5,541 bases of DNA from Planctomycetota bacterium (lineage in GTDB: Bacteria > Planctomycetota > Phycisphaerae > Sedimentisphaerales > Anaerobacaceae). The position numbers were made by a program, and so were the translations under genes. Location of the stretch: contig JABMRO010000237.1 of assembly GCA_013202635.1 (NCBI GenBank), positions 1-5,541 of the forward strand, in the 5' to 3' direction. The number at the start of each line of letters is the position of its first letter. Position 1 is the first letter of the stretch. Positions 1 to 5,413 of the stretch are shown here, one piece after another. A model generated the notes under the pieces. The model saw only the letters and a list, made by a program, of their open reading frames with translations, did no database searches and was not told where the DNA came from.

Positions 1-71
1 GTCACTGAAGCAAGAAAATACCGGCCAGACAAAATAAACCGCAGTAAAGAAAACAGGGGCAAATTTCTCAC
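1..71 (-). CDS. possible start of a downstream gene, cut by the left window edge
   Basis: A GTG codon at 71-69 opens a reading frame that stays open to the window edge, about 23 codons. It reads MRNLPLFSLLRFILSGRYF and then LASV, a basic and hydrophobic start that would suit a membrane or exported protein. It begins 9 bases after the TAA of the preceding gene on the same strand and in the same frame, so it could be the third gene of that operon. No strong ribosome binding site is seen; the GAGAT upstream is weak and overlaps the end of the previous gene. With so few codons this may be chance. Function is unknown. Confidence 0.3.
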   Translation of the reverse strand, partial: MRNLPLFSLLRFILSGRYFLASV

Positions 72-80
72 ACTGTCGGA

Positions 81-629
81 TTATCTCAGCGAGGCCTGTG
101 TCTGGGCCAGGGCCTGCTGAAGCTCTTCTGGAGTGAGCAATTCAATCTGCCCACCCAGCCGCAATACACTACATCGGCCATCATGAACCGGCTTCGACTC
201 GTACAGAAGAACATTCGCAGGCGACAAACCGCCATTTTGACCGGGAATATAAACATATTCCCCGGCGTCAGGAGAGGGACATTTAAATAACTGCGTACTT
301 CCGCTCCATTCAATTAAAGCCTGAAGTGAGGGTGGAAAACCTTCATTGCTGAGAGCATATATTTGTATATTCTGAGCGATTGTTCGCAGGTTTGTCTGGC
401 ATGTGACAGTCTCAGCGGTGTATTTGGTTTTTATCATTGTCTGAGTATATTGCTCTCCCGCCTGTCCGAAGCTCTTGATAATCCACCAAACGCCGAAGCC
501 TATAAGACCAAGAAAAATCAGAGCAAAGAGGAGGTTAATAATAGTACCGCCATGTAATACCGCTCTATGAGACTTTGTGGGCTTTTCGAAATGAGCATTT
601 TCGCCATACTTGCTTCTTGAACGTACCAT
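81..629 (-). CDS. membrane-anchored protein with pseudopilin-like outer domain
   Basis: A 182-residue protein. A basic N-terminal stretch (residues 1-28) is followed by one strong transmembrane helix at about 30-51 (ends in VWWIIK) and an outer domain. That domain starts C77-x2-NLR-x2-A-x2-IQIYA and GFPPS (97-101), continues with a KCPSP block at 116-120, and ends with VHDGR (148-152) and LTPEEL (165-170). These are the features of the globular part of the pseudopilin-like proteins common in planctomycetes (C..NL....Y, CP, and H-x-G near the end). There is no G-F-T-L-x-E prepilin peptidase site before the helix, so the protein is probably an uncleaved membrane protein rather than a true pilin subunit. 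The start is supported by AAGGGG at 640-635, 5 bases before the ATG. It follows the M50 protease by 35 bases and is probably co-transcribed with it. The precise role is unknown; I infer only the fold relationship. Confidence 0.75.
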   Translation of the reverse strand: MVRSRSKYGENAHFEKPTKSHRAVLHGGTIINLLFALIFLGLIGFGVWWIIKSFGQAGEQYTQTMIKTKYTAETVTCQTNLRTIAQNIQIYALSNEGFPPSLQALIEWSGSTQLFKCPSPDAGEYVYIPGQNGGLSPANVLLYESKPVHDGRCSVLRLGGQIELLTPEELQQALAQTQASLR

Positions 630-634
630 AACCG

Positions 635-640
635 CCCCTT
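635..640 (-). promoter_or_regulatory. ribosome binding site of the pseudopilin-like membrane protein
   Basis: AAGGGG on the minus strand lies 5 bases before the ATG at 629-627. It fixes this ATG as the start and lies in the 35-base gap after the M50 protease gene, consistent with translation from a shared transcript. Confidence 0.6.
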
Positions 641-664
641 TTCTTTTTCGTTCATATACTTGCT

Positions 665-1315
665 TTATTCATTCTCGCCGCCAGCTTTAATATTTTCAAT
701 AGTCAAGGCAGGTAGAGGTAATCCAAGTAAAGAGTAAAACAGGGCAACAAGCGGCAAAATTACTCTCTGAAGTCCTCCAAGAAATAGAAATCCTATAAGG
801 ATAAACATTCCAAATCGAGAGAAGTTTCTATACATATTGATGGCCTCGGGAGATTTCAACCTGGCATAAACCATTCTTGAGCCATCAAGAGGGGGAATTG
901 GAATAAGGTTGAACACAGCCAAAAGAATATTGAAAAGTATAGCCAGCAAAACGAAATTTCCCAAGAGCGACGTTGCCGATAAATGAAGTAAATGGAAAGC
1001 AACAGCCAGAATAATAGCCAGCGATATATTTGCAAGAGGTCCGGCAGCAGCCACCATAAAGATTTGCCTTTTGCTAAGGATTGAAAAGTTGACCGGCACA
1101 GGCTTTGCCCAACCAAAACGCACCAGAAGCGGAAGGATAATCGTACCAAACAAACTGATATGAGCCAGGGGATTCAACGTCAATCGCCCCATTCTTGCCG
1201 CTGTATCATCACCATATCTATAGGCCATCCAGCCATGGGCGTATTCATGAACTGTCAGAGAGATAAGGAAAATTGGAATAGTAAACAAAAATGTTGATGC
1301 CTGACCACTTAACAT
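665..1315 (-). CDS. site-2-type zinc metalloprotease, peptidase family M50
   Basis: A 216-residue, strongly hydrophobic protein with all the marks of a minimal M50 intramembrane protease. The zinc motif HEYAH is at 23-27 in the first membrane segment. It is followed by GRLTLNPLAH (44-53), GWAKPVPVN (69-77), AGPLAN (92-97) at the start of the next helix, and NLIPIPPLDGSRM (137-149), which supplies the third metal ligand D145. Its length is normal for stand-alone members of the YwhC/SpoIVFB-like group, and it has no PDZ or CBS domain. Family members cut substrates within or next to the membrane, but the substrate here cannot be read from sequence. GAGG at 1330-1327 lies 11 bases before the ATG and serves as ribosome binding site. 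It is the first gene of a probable minus-strand operon with the pseudopilin-like membrane protein. All catalytic motifs are intact. Confidence 0.93.
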   Translation of the reverse strand: MLSGQASTFLFTIPIFLISLTVHEYAHGWMAYRYGDDTAARMGRLTLNPLAHISLFGTIILPLLVRFGWAKPVPVNFSILSKRQIFMVAAAGPLANISLAIILAVAFHLLHLSATSLLGNFVLLAILFNILLAVFNLIPIPPLDGSRMVYARLKSPEAINMYRNFSRFGMFILIGFLFLGGLQRVILPLVALFYSLLGLPLPALTIENIKAGGENE

Positions 1316-1345
1316 TACATTTATTACCTCAAAAAAATGGAACTG

Positions 1346-1363
1346 TTTTGCCTGTTGGCAAAA
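1346..1363. promoter_or_regulatory. perfect inverted repeat in the leader of the M50 protease gene
   Basis: TTTTGCC (1346-1352), a TGTT loop and GGCAAAA (1357-1363) form a perfect 7-bp stem with a 4-base loop. On the minus strand it lies between the predicted promoter (-10 at 1405-1400) and the ribosome binding site at 1330-1327, and is followed 8 bases later by a run of seven T (1337-1331). It could be an attenuator-like hairpin, an mRNA stabiliser or a repressor site. The gap before the T-run makes an ordinary terminator less likely. A related half-palindrome, ATTGCCAAT, lies at 1422-1430 over the -35. Confidence 0.4.
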
Positions 1364-1399
1364 TTTCCTTACACTATTAAATCATCTACAGCTAACCAA

Positions 1400-1429
1400 A
1401 TTATACATCATCCGGAGAAGTATTGCCAA
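1400..1429 (-). promoter_or_regulatory. predicted sigma70-type promoter for the M50 protease operon
   Basis: On the minus strand, TTGGCA (1429-1424, 5 of 6 matches to the -35 consensus) is separated by 18 bases from a perfect TATAAT (1405-1400). Transcription would start near 1393, giving a leader of about 78 bases that contains the hairpin at 1363-1346. The surrounding region is AT-rich and without genes. The box match is seen directly; that the host uses such a promoter is inferred. Confidence 0.5.
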
Positions 1430-1440
1430 TACAAGAATTA

Positions 1441-1469
1441 TTGAAACTTAATGGATGTTATGATATGAT
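1441..1469 (+). promoter_or_regulatory. predicted sigma70-type promoter for the pseudopilin-GH51 unit
   Basis: TTGAAA (1441-1446) and TATGAT (1464-1469), each with 5 of 6 consensus bases, are 17 bases apart. TG at 1461-1462, one base before the -10, makes it an extended -10. Transcription would start near 1476, about 76 bases before the pseudopilin ATG. It is back to back with the minus-strand promoter at 1429-1400, leaving only 11 bases between the two -35 boxes, so one regulator could act on both units. Confidence 0.5.
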
Positions 1470-1485
1470 AGGGTTTACAGCATGC

Positions 1486-1512
1486 AGGAGTATTTCCATG
1501 ATGTGTATATGA
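1486..1512 (+). other. possible four-codon leader ORF upstream of the pseudopilin gene
   Basis: AGGAG at 1486-1490 is followed 7 bases later by ATG ATG TGT ATA TGA (1498-1512), a possible leader peptide Met-Met-Cys-Ile. It lies inside the predicted leader of the pseudopilin mRNA, 39 bases before the main ATG. The ribosome binding site and spacing are good, but such a short frame arises easily by chance. Confidence 0.2.
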
Positions 1513-1551
1513 TAAAATCCAGATGAAATAATATTTCGAAGGGGTGGTATC

Positions 1552-2367
1552 ATGCACAGAGGAAAGGGATTTACTCCGTTAGAAATTAAGCGTCCTGATC
1601 GGAAAGGAGGAAGGTTTCTCACGGGGTTTACTTTGATTGAACTTCTGGTGGTAATCGCCATTATCGCTTTGCTGATGGCGATATTGATGCCGGCCCTGAG
1701 AAGAGCGAGAGACCAGGCCCGGGGCGTTGTCTGCAAGTCGAACCTTAACCAATGGGGTAAGATATTCTATCTCTATGCCCATGACAATGACAGCAAGTTC
1801 ATGGTGTGGAATACATCAGCTACACCGGGCGGCGGGACATGGATTGTTCCATTGATGCCCTACTACGAAAAAGGCGGTGAGAAGAGTCGGTTATGTCCGA
1901 ATACCCGGAAAACCGAGGAGGAGGGGGAAACAATTCCTGCTCAAATGGCGTGGAACTGTGAAATCGACGGGAAAATTCACAAGAACAGTTATGGAATCAA
2001 TAACTGGTGCTATGATTTACGTCCGGGCGTGACAACTATATGGGGATTGCCGGAAGCGGACCGGAGGGCCTGGCGAAAGATTGCCCAAAGGCAGGCCGCC
2101 CAGATTCCTATGTTTTTAGAGTGCTGGCGCTGGGGAGGTGGTCCGGTTAGCCGAAGCGACCCGGCCCCGCCTGACGAGGATATACGACATAATACAGGAT
2201 TTGGCCGTTATTGCATGGACCAACATGCGTACACAATCAACGTCTGCTTCATGGACGCATCCGTTAGCAGGGTGAGATTGAAAAGCCTGTGGGATTTGAA
2301 GTGGCACAAAGAATACCTTATGGCGGACCCGCTGCCGGAATGGCCCGAATGGATGGCAAATAAGTAA
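1552..2367 (+). CDS. type II secretion/type IV pilus-like pseudopilin with doubled prepilin motif
   Basis: A 271-residue pseudopilin. The prepilin signal G25^FTLIELL with glutamate at mature position 5 (E30) is followed by a hydrophobic helix (about 31-49). The globular part starts C61-KSNLNQWG and YAHDND, has an LCP block in its middle (residues about 121-123) and ends with a DQHAYTINVCFMDASV block and LWDLKWHKEY. These C-terminal blocks match the pseudopilin/DUF1559-like proteins that planctomycetes encode in many copies. Prepilin peptidase would cut after G25 and the protein would assemble in, or near, a pseudopilus in the envelope. Unusually, the leader holds a second similar motif, G6-FTPLE, 19 residues earlier. 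The start is supported by GAAGGGG at 1538-1544, 7 bases before the ATG. It is followed after 78 bases by a secreted GH51-like enzyme on the same strand, so the two are probably one unit. The actual ligand or partner is unknown. Confidence 0.88.
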   Translation: MHRGKGFTPLEIKRPDRKGGRFLTGFTLIELLVVIAIIALLMAILMPALRRARDQARGVVCKSNLNQWGKIFYLYAHDNDSKFMVWNTSATPGGGTWIVPLMPYYEKGGEKSRLCPNTRKTEEEGETIPAQMAWNCEIDGKIHKNSYGINNWCYDLRPGVTTIWGLPEADRRAWRKIAQRQAAQIPMFLECWRWGGGPVSRSDPAPPDEDIRHNTGFGRYCMDQHAYTINVCFMDASVSRVRLKSLWDLKWHKEYLMADPLPEWPEWMANK

Positions 2368-2433
2368 ATTTCCCTGCCGACCTTTAGTACTCCGAAGCAG
2401 CAATAGTAAGAGCGGGAAAAGCCAACTTCAGAA

Positions 2434-2438
2434 AAGGA
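2434..2438 (+). promoter_or_regulatory. ribosome binding site of the GH51-like enzyme
   Basis: AAGGA lies 7 bases before the ATG at 2446 and supports that start, which also gives a complete signal peptide. The 78-base gap from the pseudopilin stop shows no clear terminator hairpin and no convincing promoter, consistent with read-through from the upstream gene. Confidence 0.55.
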
Positions 2439-2445
2439 ATACACT

Positions 2446-4155
2446 ATGCTAATAATCGACAAAATCAGATTTAACGCAGCAAAGTTAGTCACTATATGTT
2501 TTATCCTTGTTTTATGCCAATCACAGGTAATCGCGTCCTCGGAACAAAAAAAAGATTCAGCCGACATTACGTTTAGTATAAAAAGAAAAGTTATCCACAA
2601 GATTAATCCGCGTATCTTCGGCCAGTTTATGGAAAGACCGAGCTGGGGAGAGATAGGGGTTGAGGGAGGGCTAATTCCCGGGACCCGGAAACTGCAGGCC
2701 GGGGTATTGAAGCTGTTGGCGGAAATGGAAATACCAGTAATTAGATTTCCCGGCGGGACCGATGTGGATTTCATGGATTGGCGAGATATGATTGACAACA
2801 TACCAAACCGAACATCTCAGCGACCTATCAGCACCGGCCATCGCGGACACAAGGTAAGTAATAACTTTGGTTATGATGAGTTCCTTCAATTTTGCGAAGA
2901 AGTCGGCGCAGAGGCTATCGTGGTGGTGAATTTTCGGGATGCTCTGCTCAAGAAGAAGCCGCTGAAACAAGCCGCCACGCATGCGGCAGCATTGGTTGCA
3001 TACTGCAATGCGCCAGTTGGAGCAAATCTGCCGGAGGGGATATACGATTGGCCTGCCCTGCGGGCCAACAATGGCCGAGCCAGACCCTATAAGGTTAAAT
3101 ATTTTCAAATCGGTAACGAAACATGGGCTTTCATAAAGAATTTAAAGGAGATGATGCCCAAAGCGGCACCTCAGTTTTATGCCGAGTGTTTGAACTCATA
3201 CATTGAAGCGATGCGGTCGGTAGATCCTTCCATTGAATTTATTGTCGATGGACACGATGGCGACATGTCGGGGATTTTCGAGCAGGTACATAAGCAAACA
3301 GCGGACAAAGTATTATATTTTGCCACGCATTTCTATACACCATGGGCCATTACGAAAGTTGTTGAAAACAACAGAGAAGTCCCGATAGAGGAGCTTTCCG
3401 CCGAGGAAATCTGGCGTGCATGGGTTGCCGTAACATGGTTTGACGACAATGGTGAGTCTATTATTAACCATCCCGGTATAAATACTGCGCGAAGACTTGG
3501 CTACAAGGCAGCCGTAACCGAATGGAATTGGAACGGCTGGTGGAGGTACAATGGGCCAAGACCCGCCTTGAATTCGAGCTTCGCCAAGGCCCTTGGTGCG
3601 GCCGGATACCTTCACGCTTTTATGCGGGCGGCGGATGTGATTGAATTAGGCTGCCAATCTATGCTTGTAGGTAACTCATGGGGAATTCATGCTATCAAAG
3701 CCGATGTCGAAGCTAAGATTTCACCTTTCTATATGCCTACCGGGCAGGTGACCATGTTCTACTCAAAGCACCACGGAGAGAAATTGCTTGTTCTCGAGAG
3801 CAGGAACGTGCCAACATATAAACAGCTATATCGAATGGGCGGTATCGGGCCAAAAAGAAAGGTCGCCTACGTTGATGCATTAGCTACGGCAGATGAAAGA
3901 CTTGTTTATTTTCATGCCATCAACAGGAGCTTCGAAAAATCGATAGATGTCACAGTCGATATTTCTGCTTTAGGCCGCTTCGAGGGCCGTGCCGTACATC
4001 ATTTTATGGAAGGGCGCCTTAACGACGAGCCTGAACCCAATGGACCAAGACAGATTGGCCGGATAACTCAAAGAGATATATTCTTCGAGGGCAACAGGTT
4101 GAAAATAACCCTGCCGAACAGGTCAATTTCATGCATCGAATTCAAGAGAGACTGA
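2446..4155 (+). CDS. secreted GH51-like alpha-L-arabinofuranosidase
   Basis: A 569-residue enzyme predicted to release terminal alpha-L-arabinofuranose from arabinan, arabinoxylan or similar polymers. Residues 1-30 form a signal peptide (basic start, hydrophobic LVTICFILVLC, cleavage near VIA30). The (beta/alpha)8 barrel (about 40-430) carries the GH51 landmarks in order: FGQFME (58-63), RFPGG (100-104), GNE with probable acid/base E225, HFYTPW starting at H295, and TEWNWN with probable nucleophile E359. The spacing fits Geobacillus AbfA (E175, H244, E294). A C-terminal beta-sandwich (about 434-569) contains YFHAINRS and ends in a typical beta-strand, so the protein is complete. Departures from the norm are T105 after RFPGG, where GH51 enzymes usually have Asn, and Thr rather than Asp before the nucleophile. 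It may therefore belong to a divergent subfamily with another pentose or uronide substrate. The family is confident; the exact substrate is not. Confidence 0.87.
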   Translation: MLIIDKIRFNAAKLVTICFILVLCQSQVIASSEQKKDSADITFSIKRKVIHKINPRIFGQFMERPSWGEIGVEGGLIPGTRKLQAGVLKLLAEMEIPVIRFPGGTDVDFMDWRDMIDNIPNRTSQRPISTGHRGHKVSNNFGYDEFLQFCEEVGAEAIVVVNFRDALLKKKPLKQAATHAAALVAYCNAPVGANLPEGIYDWPALRANNGRARPYKVKYFQIGNETWAFIKNLKEMMPKAAPQFYAECLNSYIEAMRSVDPSIEFIVDGHDGDMSGIFEQVHKQTADKVLYFATHFYTPWAITKVVENNREVPIEELSAEEIWRAWVAVTWFDDNGESIINHPGINTARRLGYKAAVTEWNWNGWWRYNGPRPALNSSFAKALGAAGYLHAFMRAADVIELGCQSMLVGNSWGIHAIKADVEAKISPFYMPTGQVTMFYSKHHGEKLLVLESRNVPTYKQLYRMGGIGPKRKVAYVDALATADERLVYFHAINRSFEKSIDVTVDISALGRFEGRAVHHFMEGRLNDEPEPNGPRQIGRITQRDIFFEGNRLKITLPNRSISCIEFKRD

Positions 4156-4162
4156 ATGTACC

Positions 4163-4202
4163 GGGCGGATTTGCCTGAACCAGAGTTTCTTCAAACTTGC
4201 CC
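4163..4202. terminator. weak stem-loop between convergent genes
   Basis: GGGCGGATTTG (4163-4173) can pair with CAAACTTGCCC (4192-4202): four pairs, two G-U pairs, one mismatch, then four pairs, around an 18-base loop. It lies in and just beyond the 35-base gap between the convergent GH51-like and NodB-like genes, overlapping the last codons of the latter. There is no T-run on either side, so it is at best a weak bidirectional terminator. Confidence 0.25.
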
Positions 4203-5378
4203 GCCAAGGAAACCCTCGTGGAAAAAGACCGGCTTGTATCCATTTTCAGTAAGCCAGCGGACGGCCACATCGAGTCTTTTGAAGTGGTCGGGAAGATAGT
4301 TGGAATAAAACGGCCAGAAGTACTGCTCATGGGTAAAGATATCCATAATTTCCGCCTGGTTGGGGTCTTTGGTGAGCGGTTCAAGAGTCGGTATAATGCG
4401 CTCAACGGGTGTGCTGTTGCAGACGATGTCAACTCTGGAAAAAACTATGCCGCTTTCGAAATCCATAAGGGCGTCATGGCGTGACATATATTCGGAGCGG
4501 ACATCATCTATCAGATAATTAACATCCCATACGCCGCCCTGACGGCGGAAATAGCCGCTCAGCACGCGTACCCCTCGTTCATAGAGAGGCTTTAGCGCTT
4601 CAGGCCGTACCATTCCCCAGTGTATAACCGTAGGCGGTGAATAGGTCTGCTCAGAAGCAAAGCGAATTATCTGCTCGGCCACCCTGTCAAAATCAGCTAT
4701 CAACTTCGACGCCGGTGCATTCTGATAAGGACGGTCAGGCTTATTTGCATAGGCGTGGAAGGCAAGCTTGAGCCAATCGGAATTGTCCCGCCACTGGCCT
4801 TTATAACGGTCCGGGAACTGGGGTAATTCAAATCCATCTTCGGTTGTATAATAGATGTTAAGGACAAAGCGCGTGCCGTATTTCGAATGGAGTTCCCGAA
4901 GATTCTTCAGATAAAAGCAGTCGAACAGGGATGCATAATTATTCTTAGCGATATCGCGCAAGAAGAAGCTGTTATCATCAATCGAGAATCTATAACGGGG
5001 CACAGAATGCCTGTCCCAAATTACTTGCACGCGATGCTCATGCCTGCCGAAGTTATTCTCAGAGGCCGCAACAATTTCCGTCTGCTTTTGACGGAGAATA
5101 ATTTCCGAGATGAATTTTGTGCCATCCCTTCGAGCAGGCGAACCGTTCACAATAACCCGGCCATTAAGAGGGGTCTGTCCGGATACCTTGATTTTCAAAC
5201 CTCCACTGACCTGCTTTCCGTGTCTTCTGTTTATTACCGCCCCGTGAAAAGGTTCTTCAATCCTGATTGAGCCGGATGCCTGCGCCGAGAGTATCTTTGG
5301 CTTTGCAAGAATGATTCCTGCAGCGCCTGCCGCGGTGGTTTTCATAAAGTCACGTCGTGTTTTTGGCAACTCCTTCAT
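4191..5378 (-). CDS. Tat-exported protein with Ig-like and NodB/polysaccharide-deacetylase-like domains
   Basis: A 395-residue protein. The signal peptide has the Tat motif TRRDFMK (7-13), a weakly hydrophobic Ala/Gly stretch and a cleavage site near AQA34, so the protein is probably exported folded. Residues about 38-122 look like a small beta-sandwich (IRIEEPFHGAVIN at the start, VIVNG in the middle, VQVIWDR at the end). From 129 on the pattern fits a NodB-like beta/alpha barrel: YRFSIDD (129-135) resembles the metal and catalytic motif TFDD, LAFH at 205-208 sits where the first metal histidine is expected, and HWG (253-255) and THEQYF (H350) are further polar motifs. N212 replaces the second histidine of the usual HxxxH, so deacetylase activity is uncertain. 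The start at 5378 is chosen over an ATG at 5396 because GGAG (5390-5387) lies 8 bases before it. It follows a beta-helix protein by 35 bases, pointing to a role in polysaccharide breakdown or modification. Confidence 0.72.
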   Translation of the reverse strand: MKELPKTRRDFMKTTAAGAAGIILAKPKILSAQASGSIRIEEPFHGAVINRRHGKQVSGGLKIKVSGQTPLNGRVIVNGSPARRDGTKFISEIILRQKQTEIVAASENNFGRHEHRVQVIWDRHSVPRYRFSIDDNSFFLRDIAKNNYASLFDCFYLKNLRELHSKYGTRFVLNIYYTTEDGFELPQFPDRYKGQWRDNSDWLKLAFHAYANKPDRPYQNAPASKLIADFDRVAEQIIRFASEQTYSPPTVIHWGMVRPEALKPLYERGVRVLSGYFRRQGGVWDVNYLIDDVRSEYMSRHDALMDFESGIVFSRVDIVCNSTPVERIIPTLEPLTKDPNQAEIMDIFTHEQYFWPFYSNYLPDHFKRLDVAVRWLTENGYKPVFFHEGFLGGQV

Positions 5379-5386
5379 TTTCTCAT

Positions 5387-5390
5387 CTCC
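5387..5390 (-). promoter_or_regulatory. ribosome binding site that decides the NodB-like start
   Basis: GGAG on the minus strand lies 8 bases before the ATG at 5378-5376. The upstream in-frame ATG at 5396-5394 would place this GGAG inside the coding sequence and has only a weak AAAG before it. The shorter form also starts directly with a normal Tat n-region. Confidence 0.55.
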
Positions 5391-5413
5391 GGTCATAATC
5401 TTTACTTATCGAT

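Noticed and set aside
363..557. Plus-strand open frame of 64 codons opposite the pseudopilin-like membrane protein
   Set aside because: It mirrors the transmembrane-coding part of the better supported minus-strand gene and has no recognisable ribosome binding site.
1603..1610. AAAGGAGG inside the pseudopilin leader, resembling a strong ribosome binding site
   Set aside because: No ATG, GTG or TTG lies at the right distance; the first in-frame candidate (TTG at 1633) falls inside FTLIE and would destroy the cleavage motif. It is explained by Lys-Gly-Gly codons.
2500..2520. Possible lipoprotein signal (LVLC at residues 21-24) in the GH51-like enzyme
   Set aside because: The residue before Cys24 is Leu rather than Gly, Ala or Ser, so the lipobox is poor, while a normal signal peptidase I site (VIA at 28-30) follows.
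2208..2801. Long minus-strand open frame of 197 codons across the end of the pseudopilin and start of the GH51-like gene
   Set aside because: It runs antisense through two well-supported genes, covers their motifs, and its translation shows no recognisable domain or ribosome binding site.
2671..3108. Minus-strand open frame of 145 codons inside the GH51-like gene
   Set aside because: It is antisense to conserved GH51 barrel motifs, including RFPGG, and has no independent support.
4887..5270. Plus-strand open frame of 127 codons opposite the NodB-like gene
   Set aside because: It is antisense to the SIDD motif and Ig-like region, with no domain signal and no clear ribosome binding site.
5379..5396. 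Upstream ATG at 5396 as start of the NodB-like protein
   Set aside because: It gives six extra residues but lacks a good ribosome binding site, whereas GGAG is well placed for the ATG at 5378.
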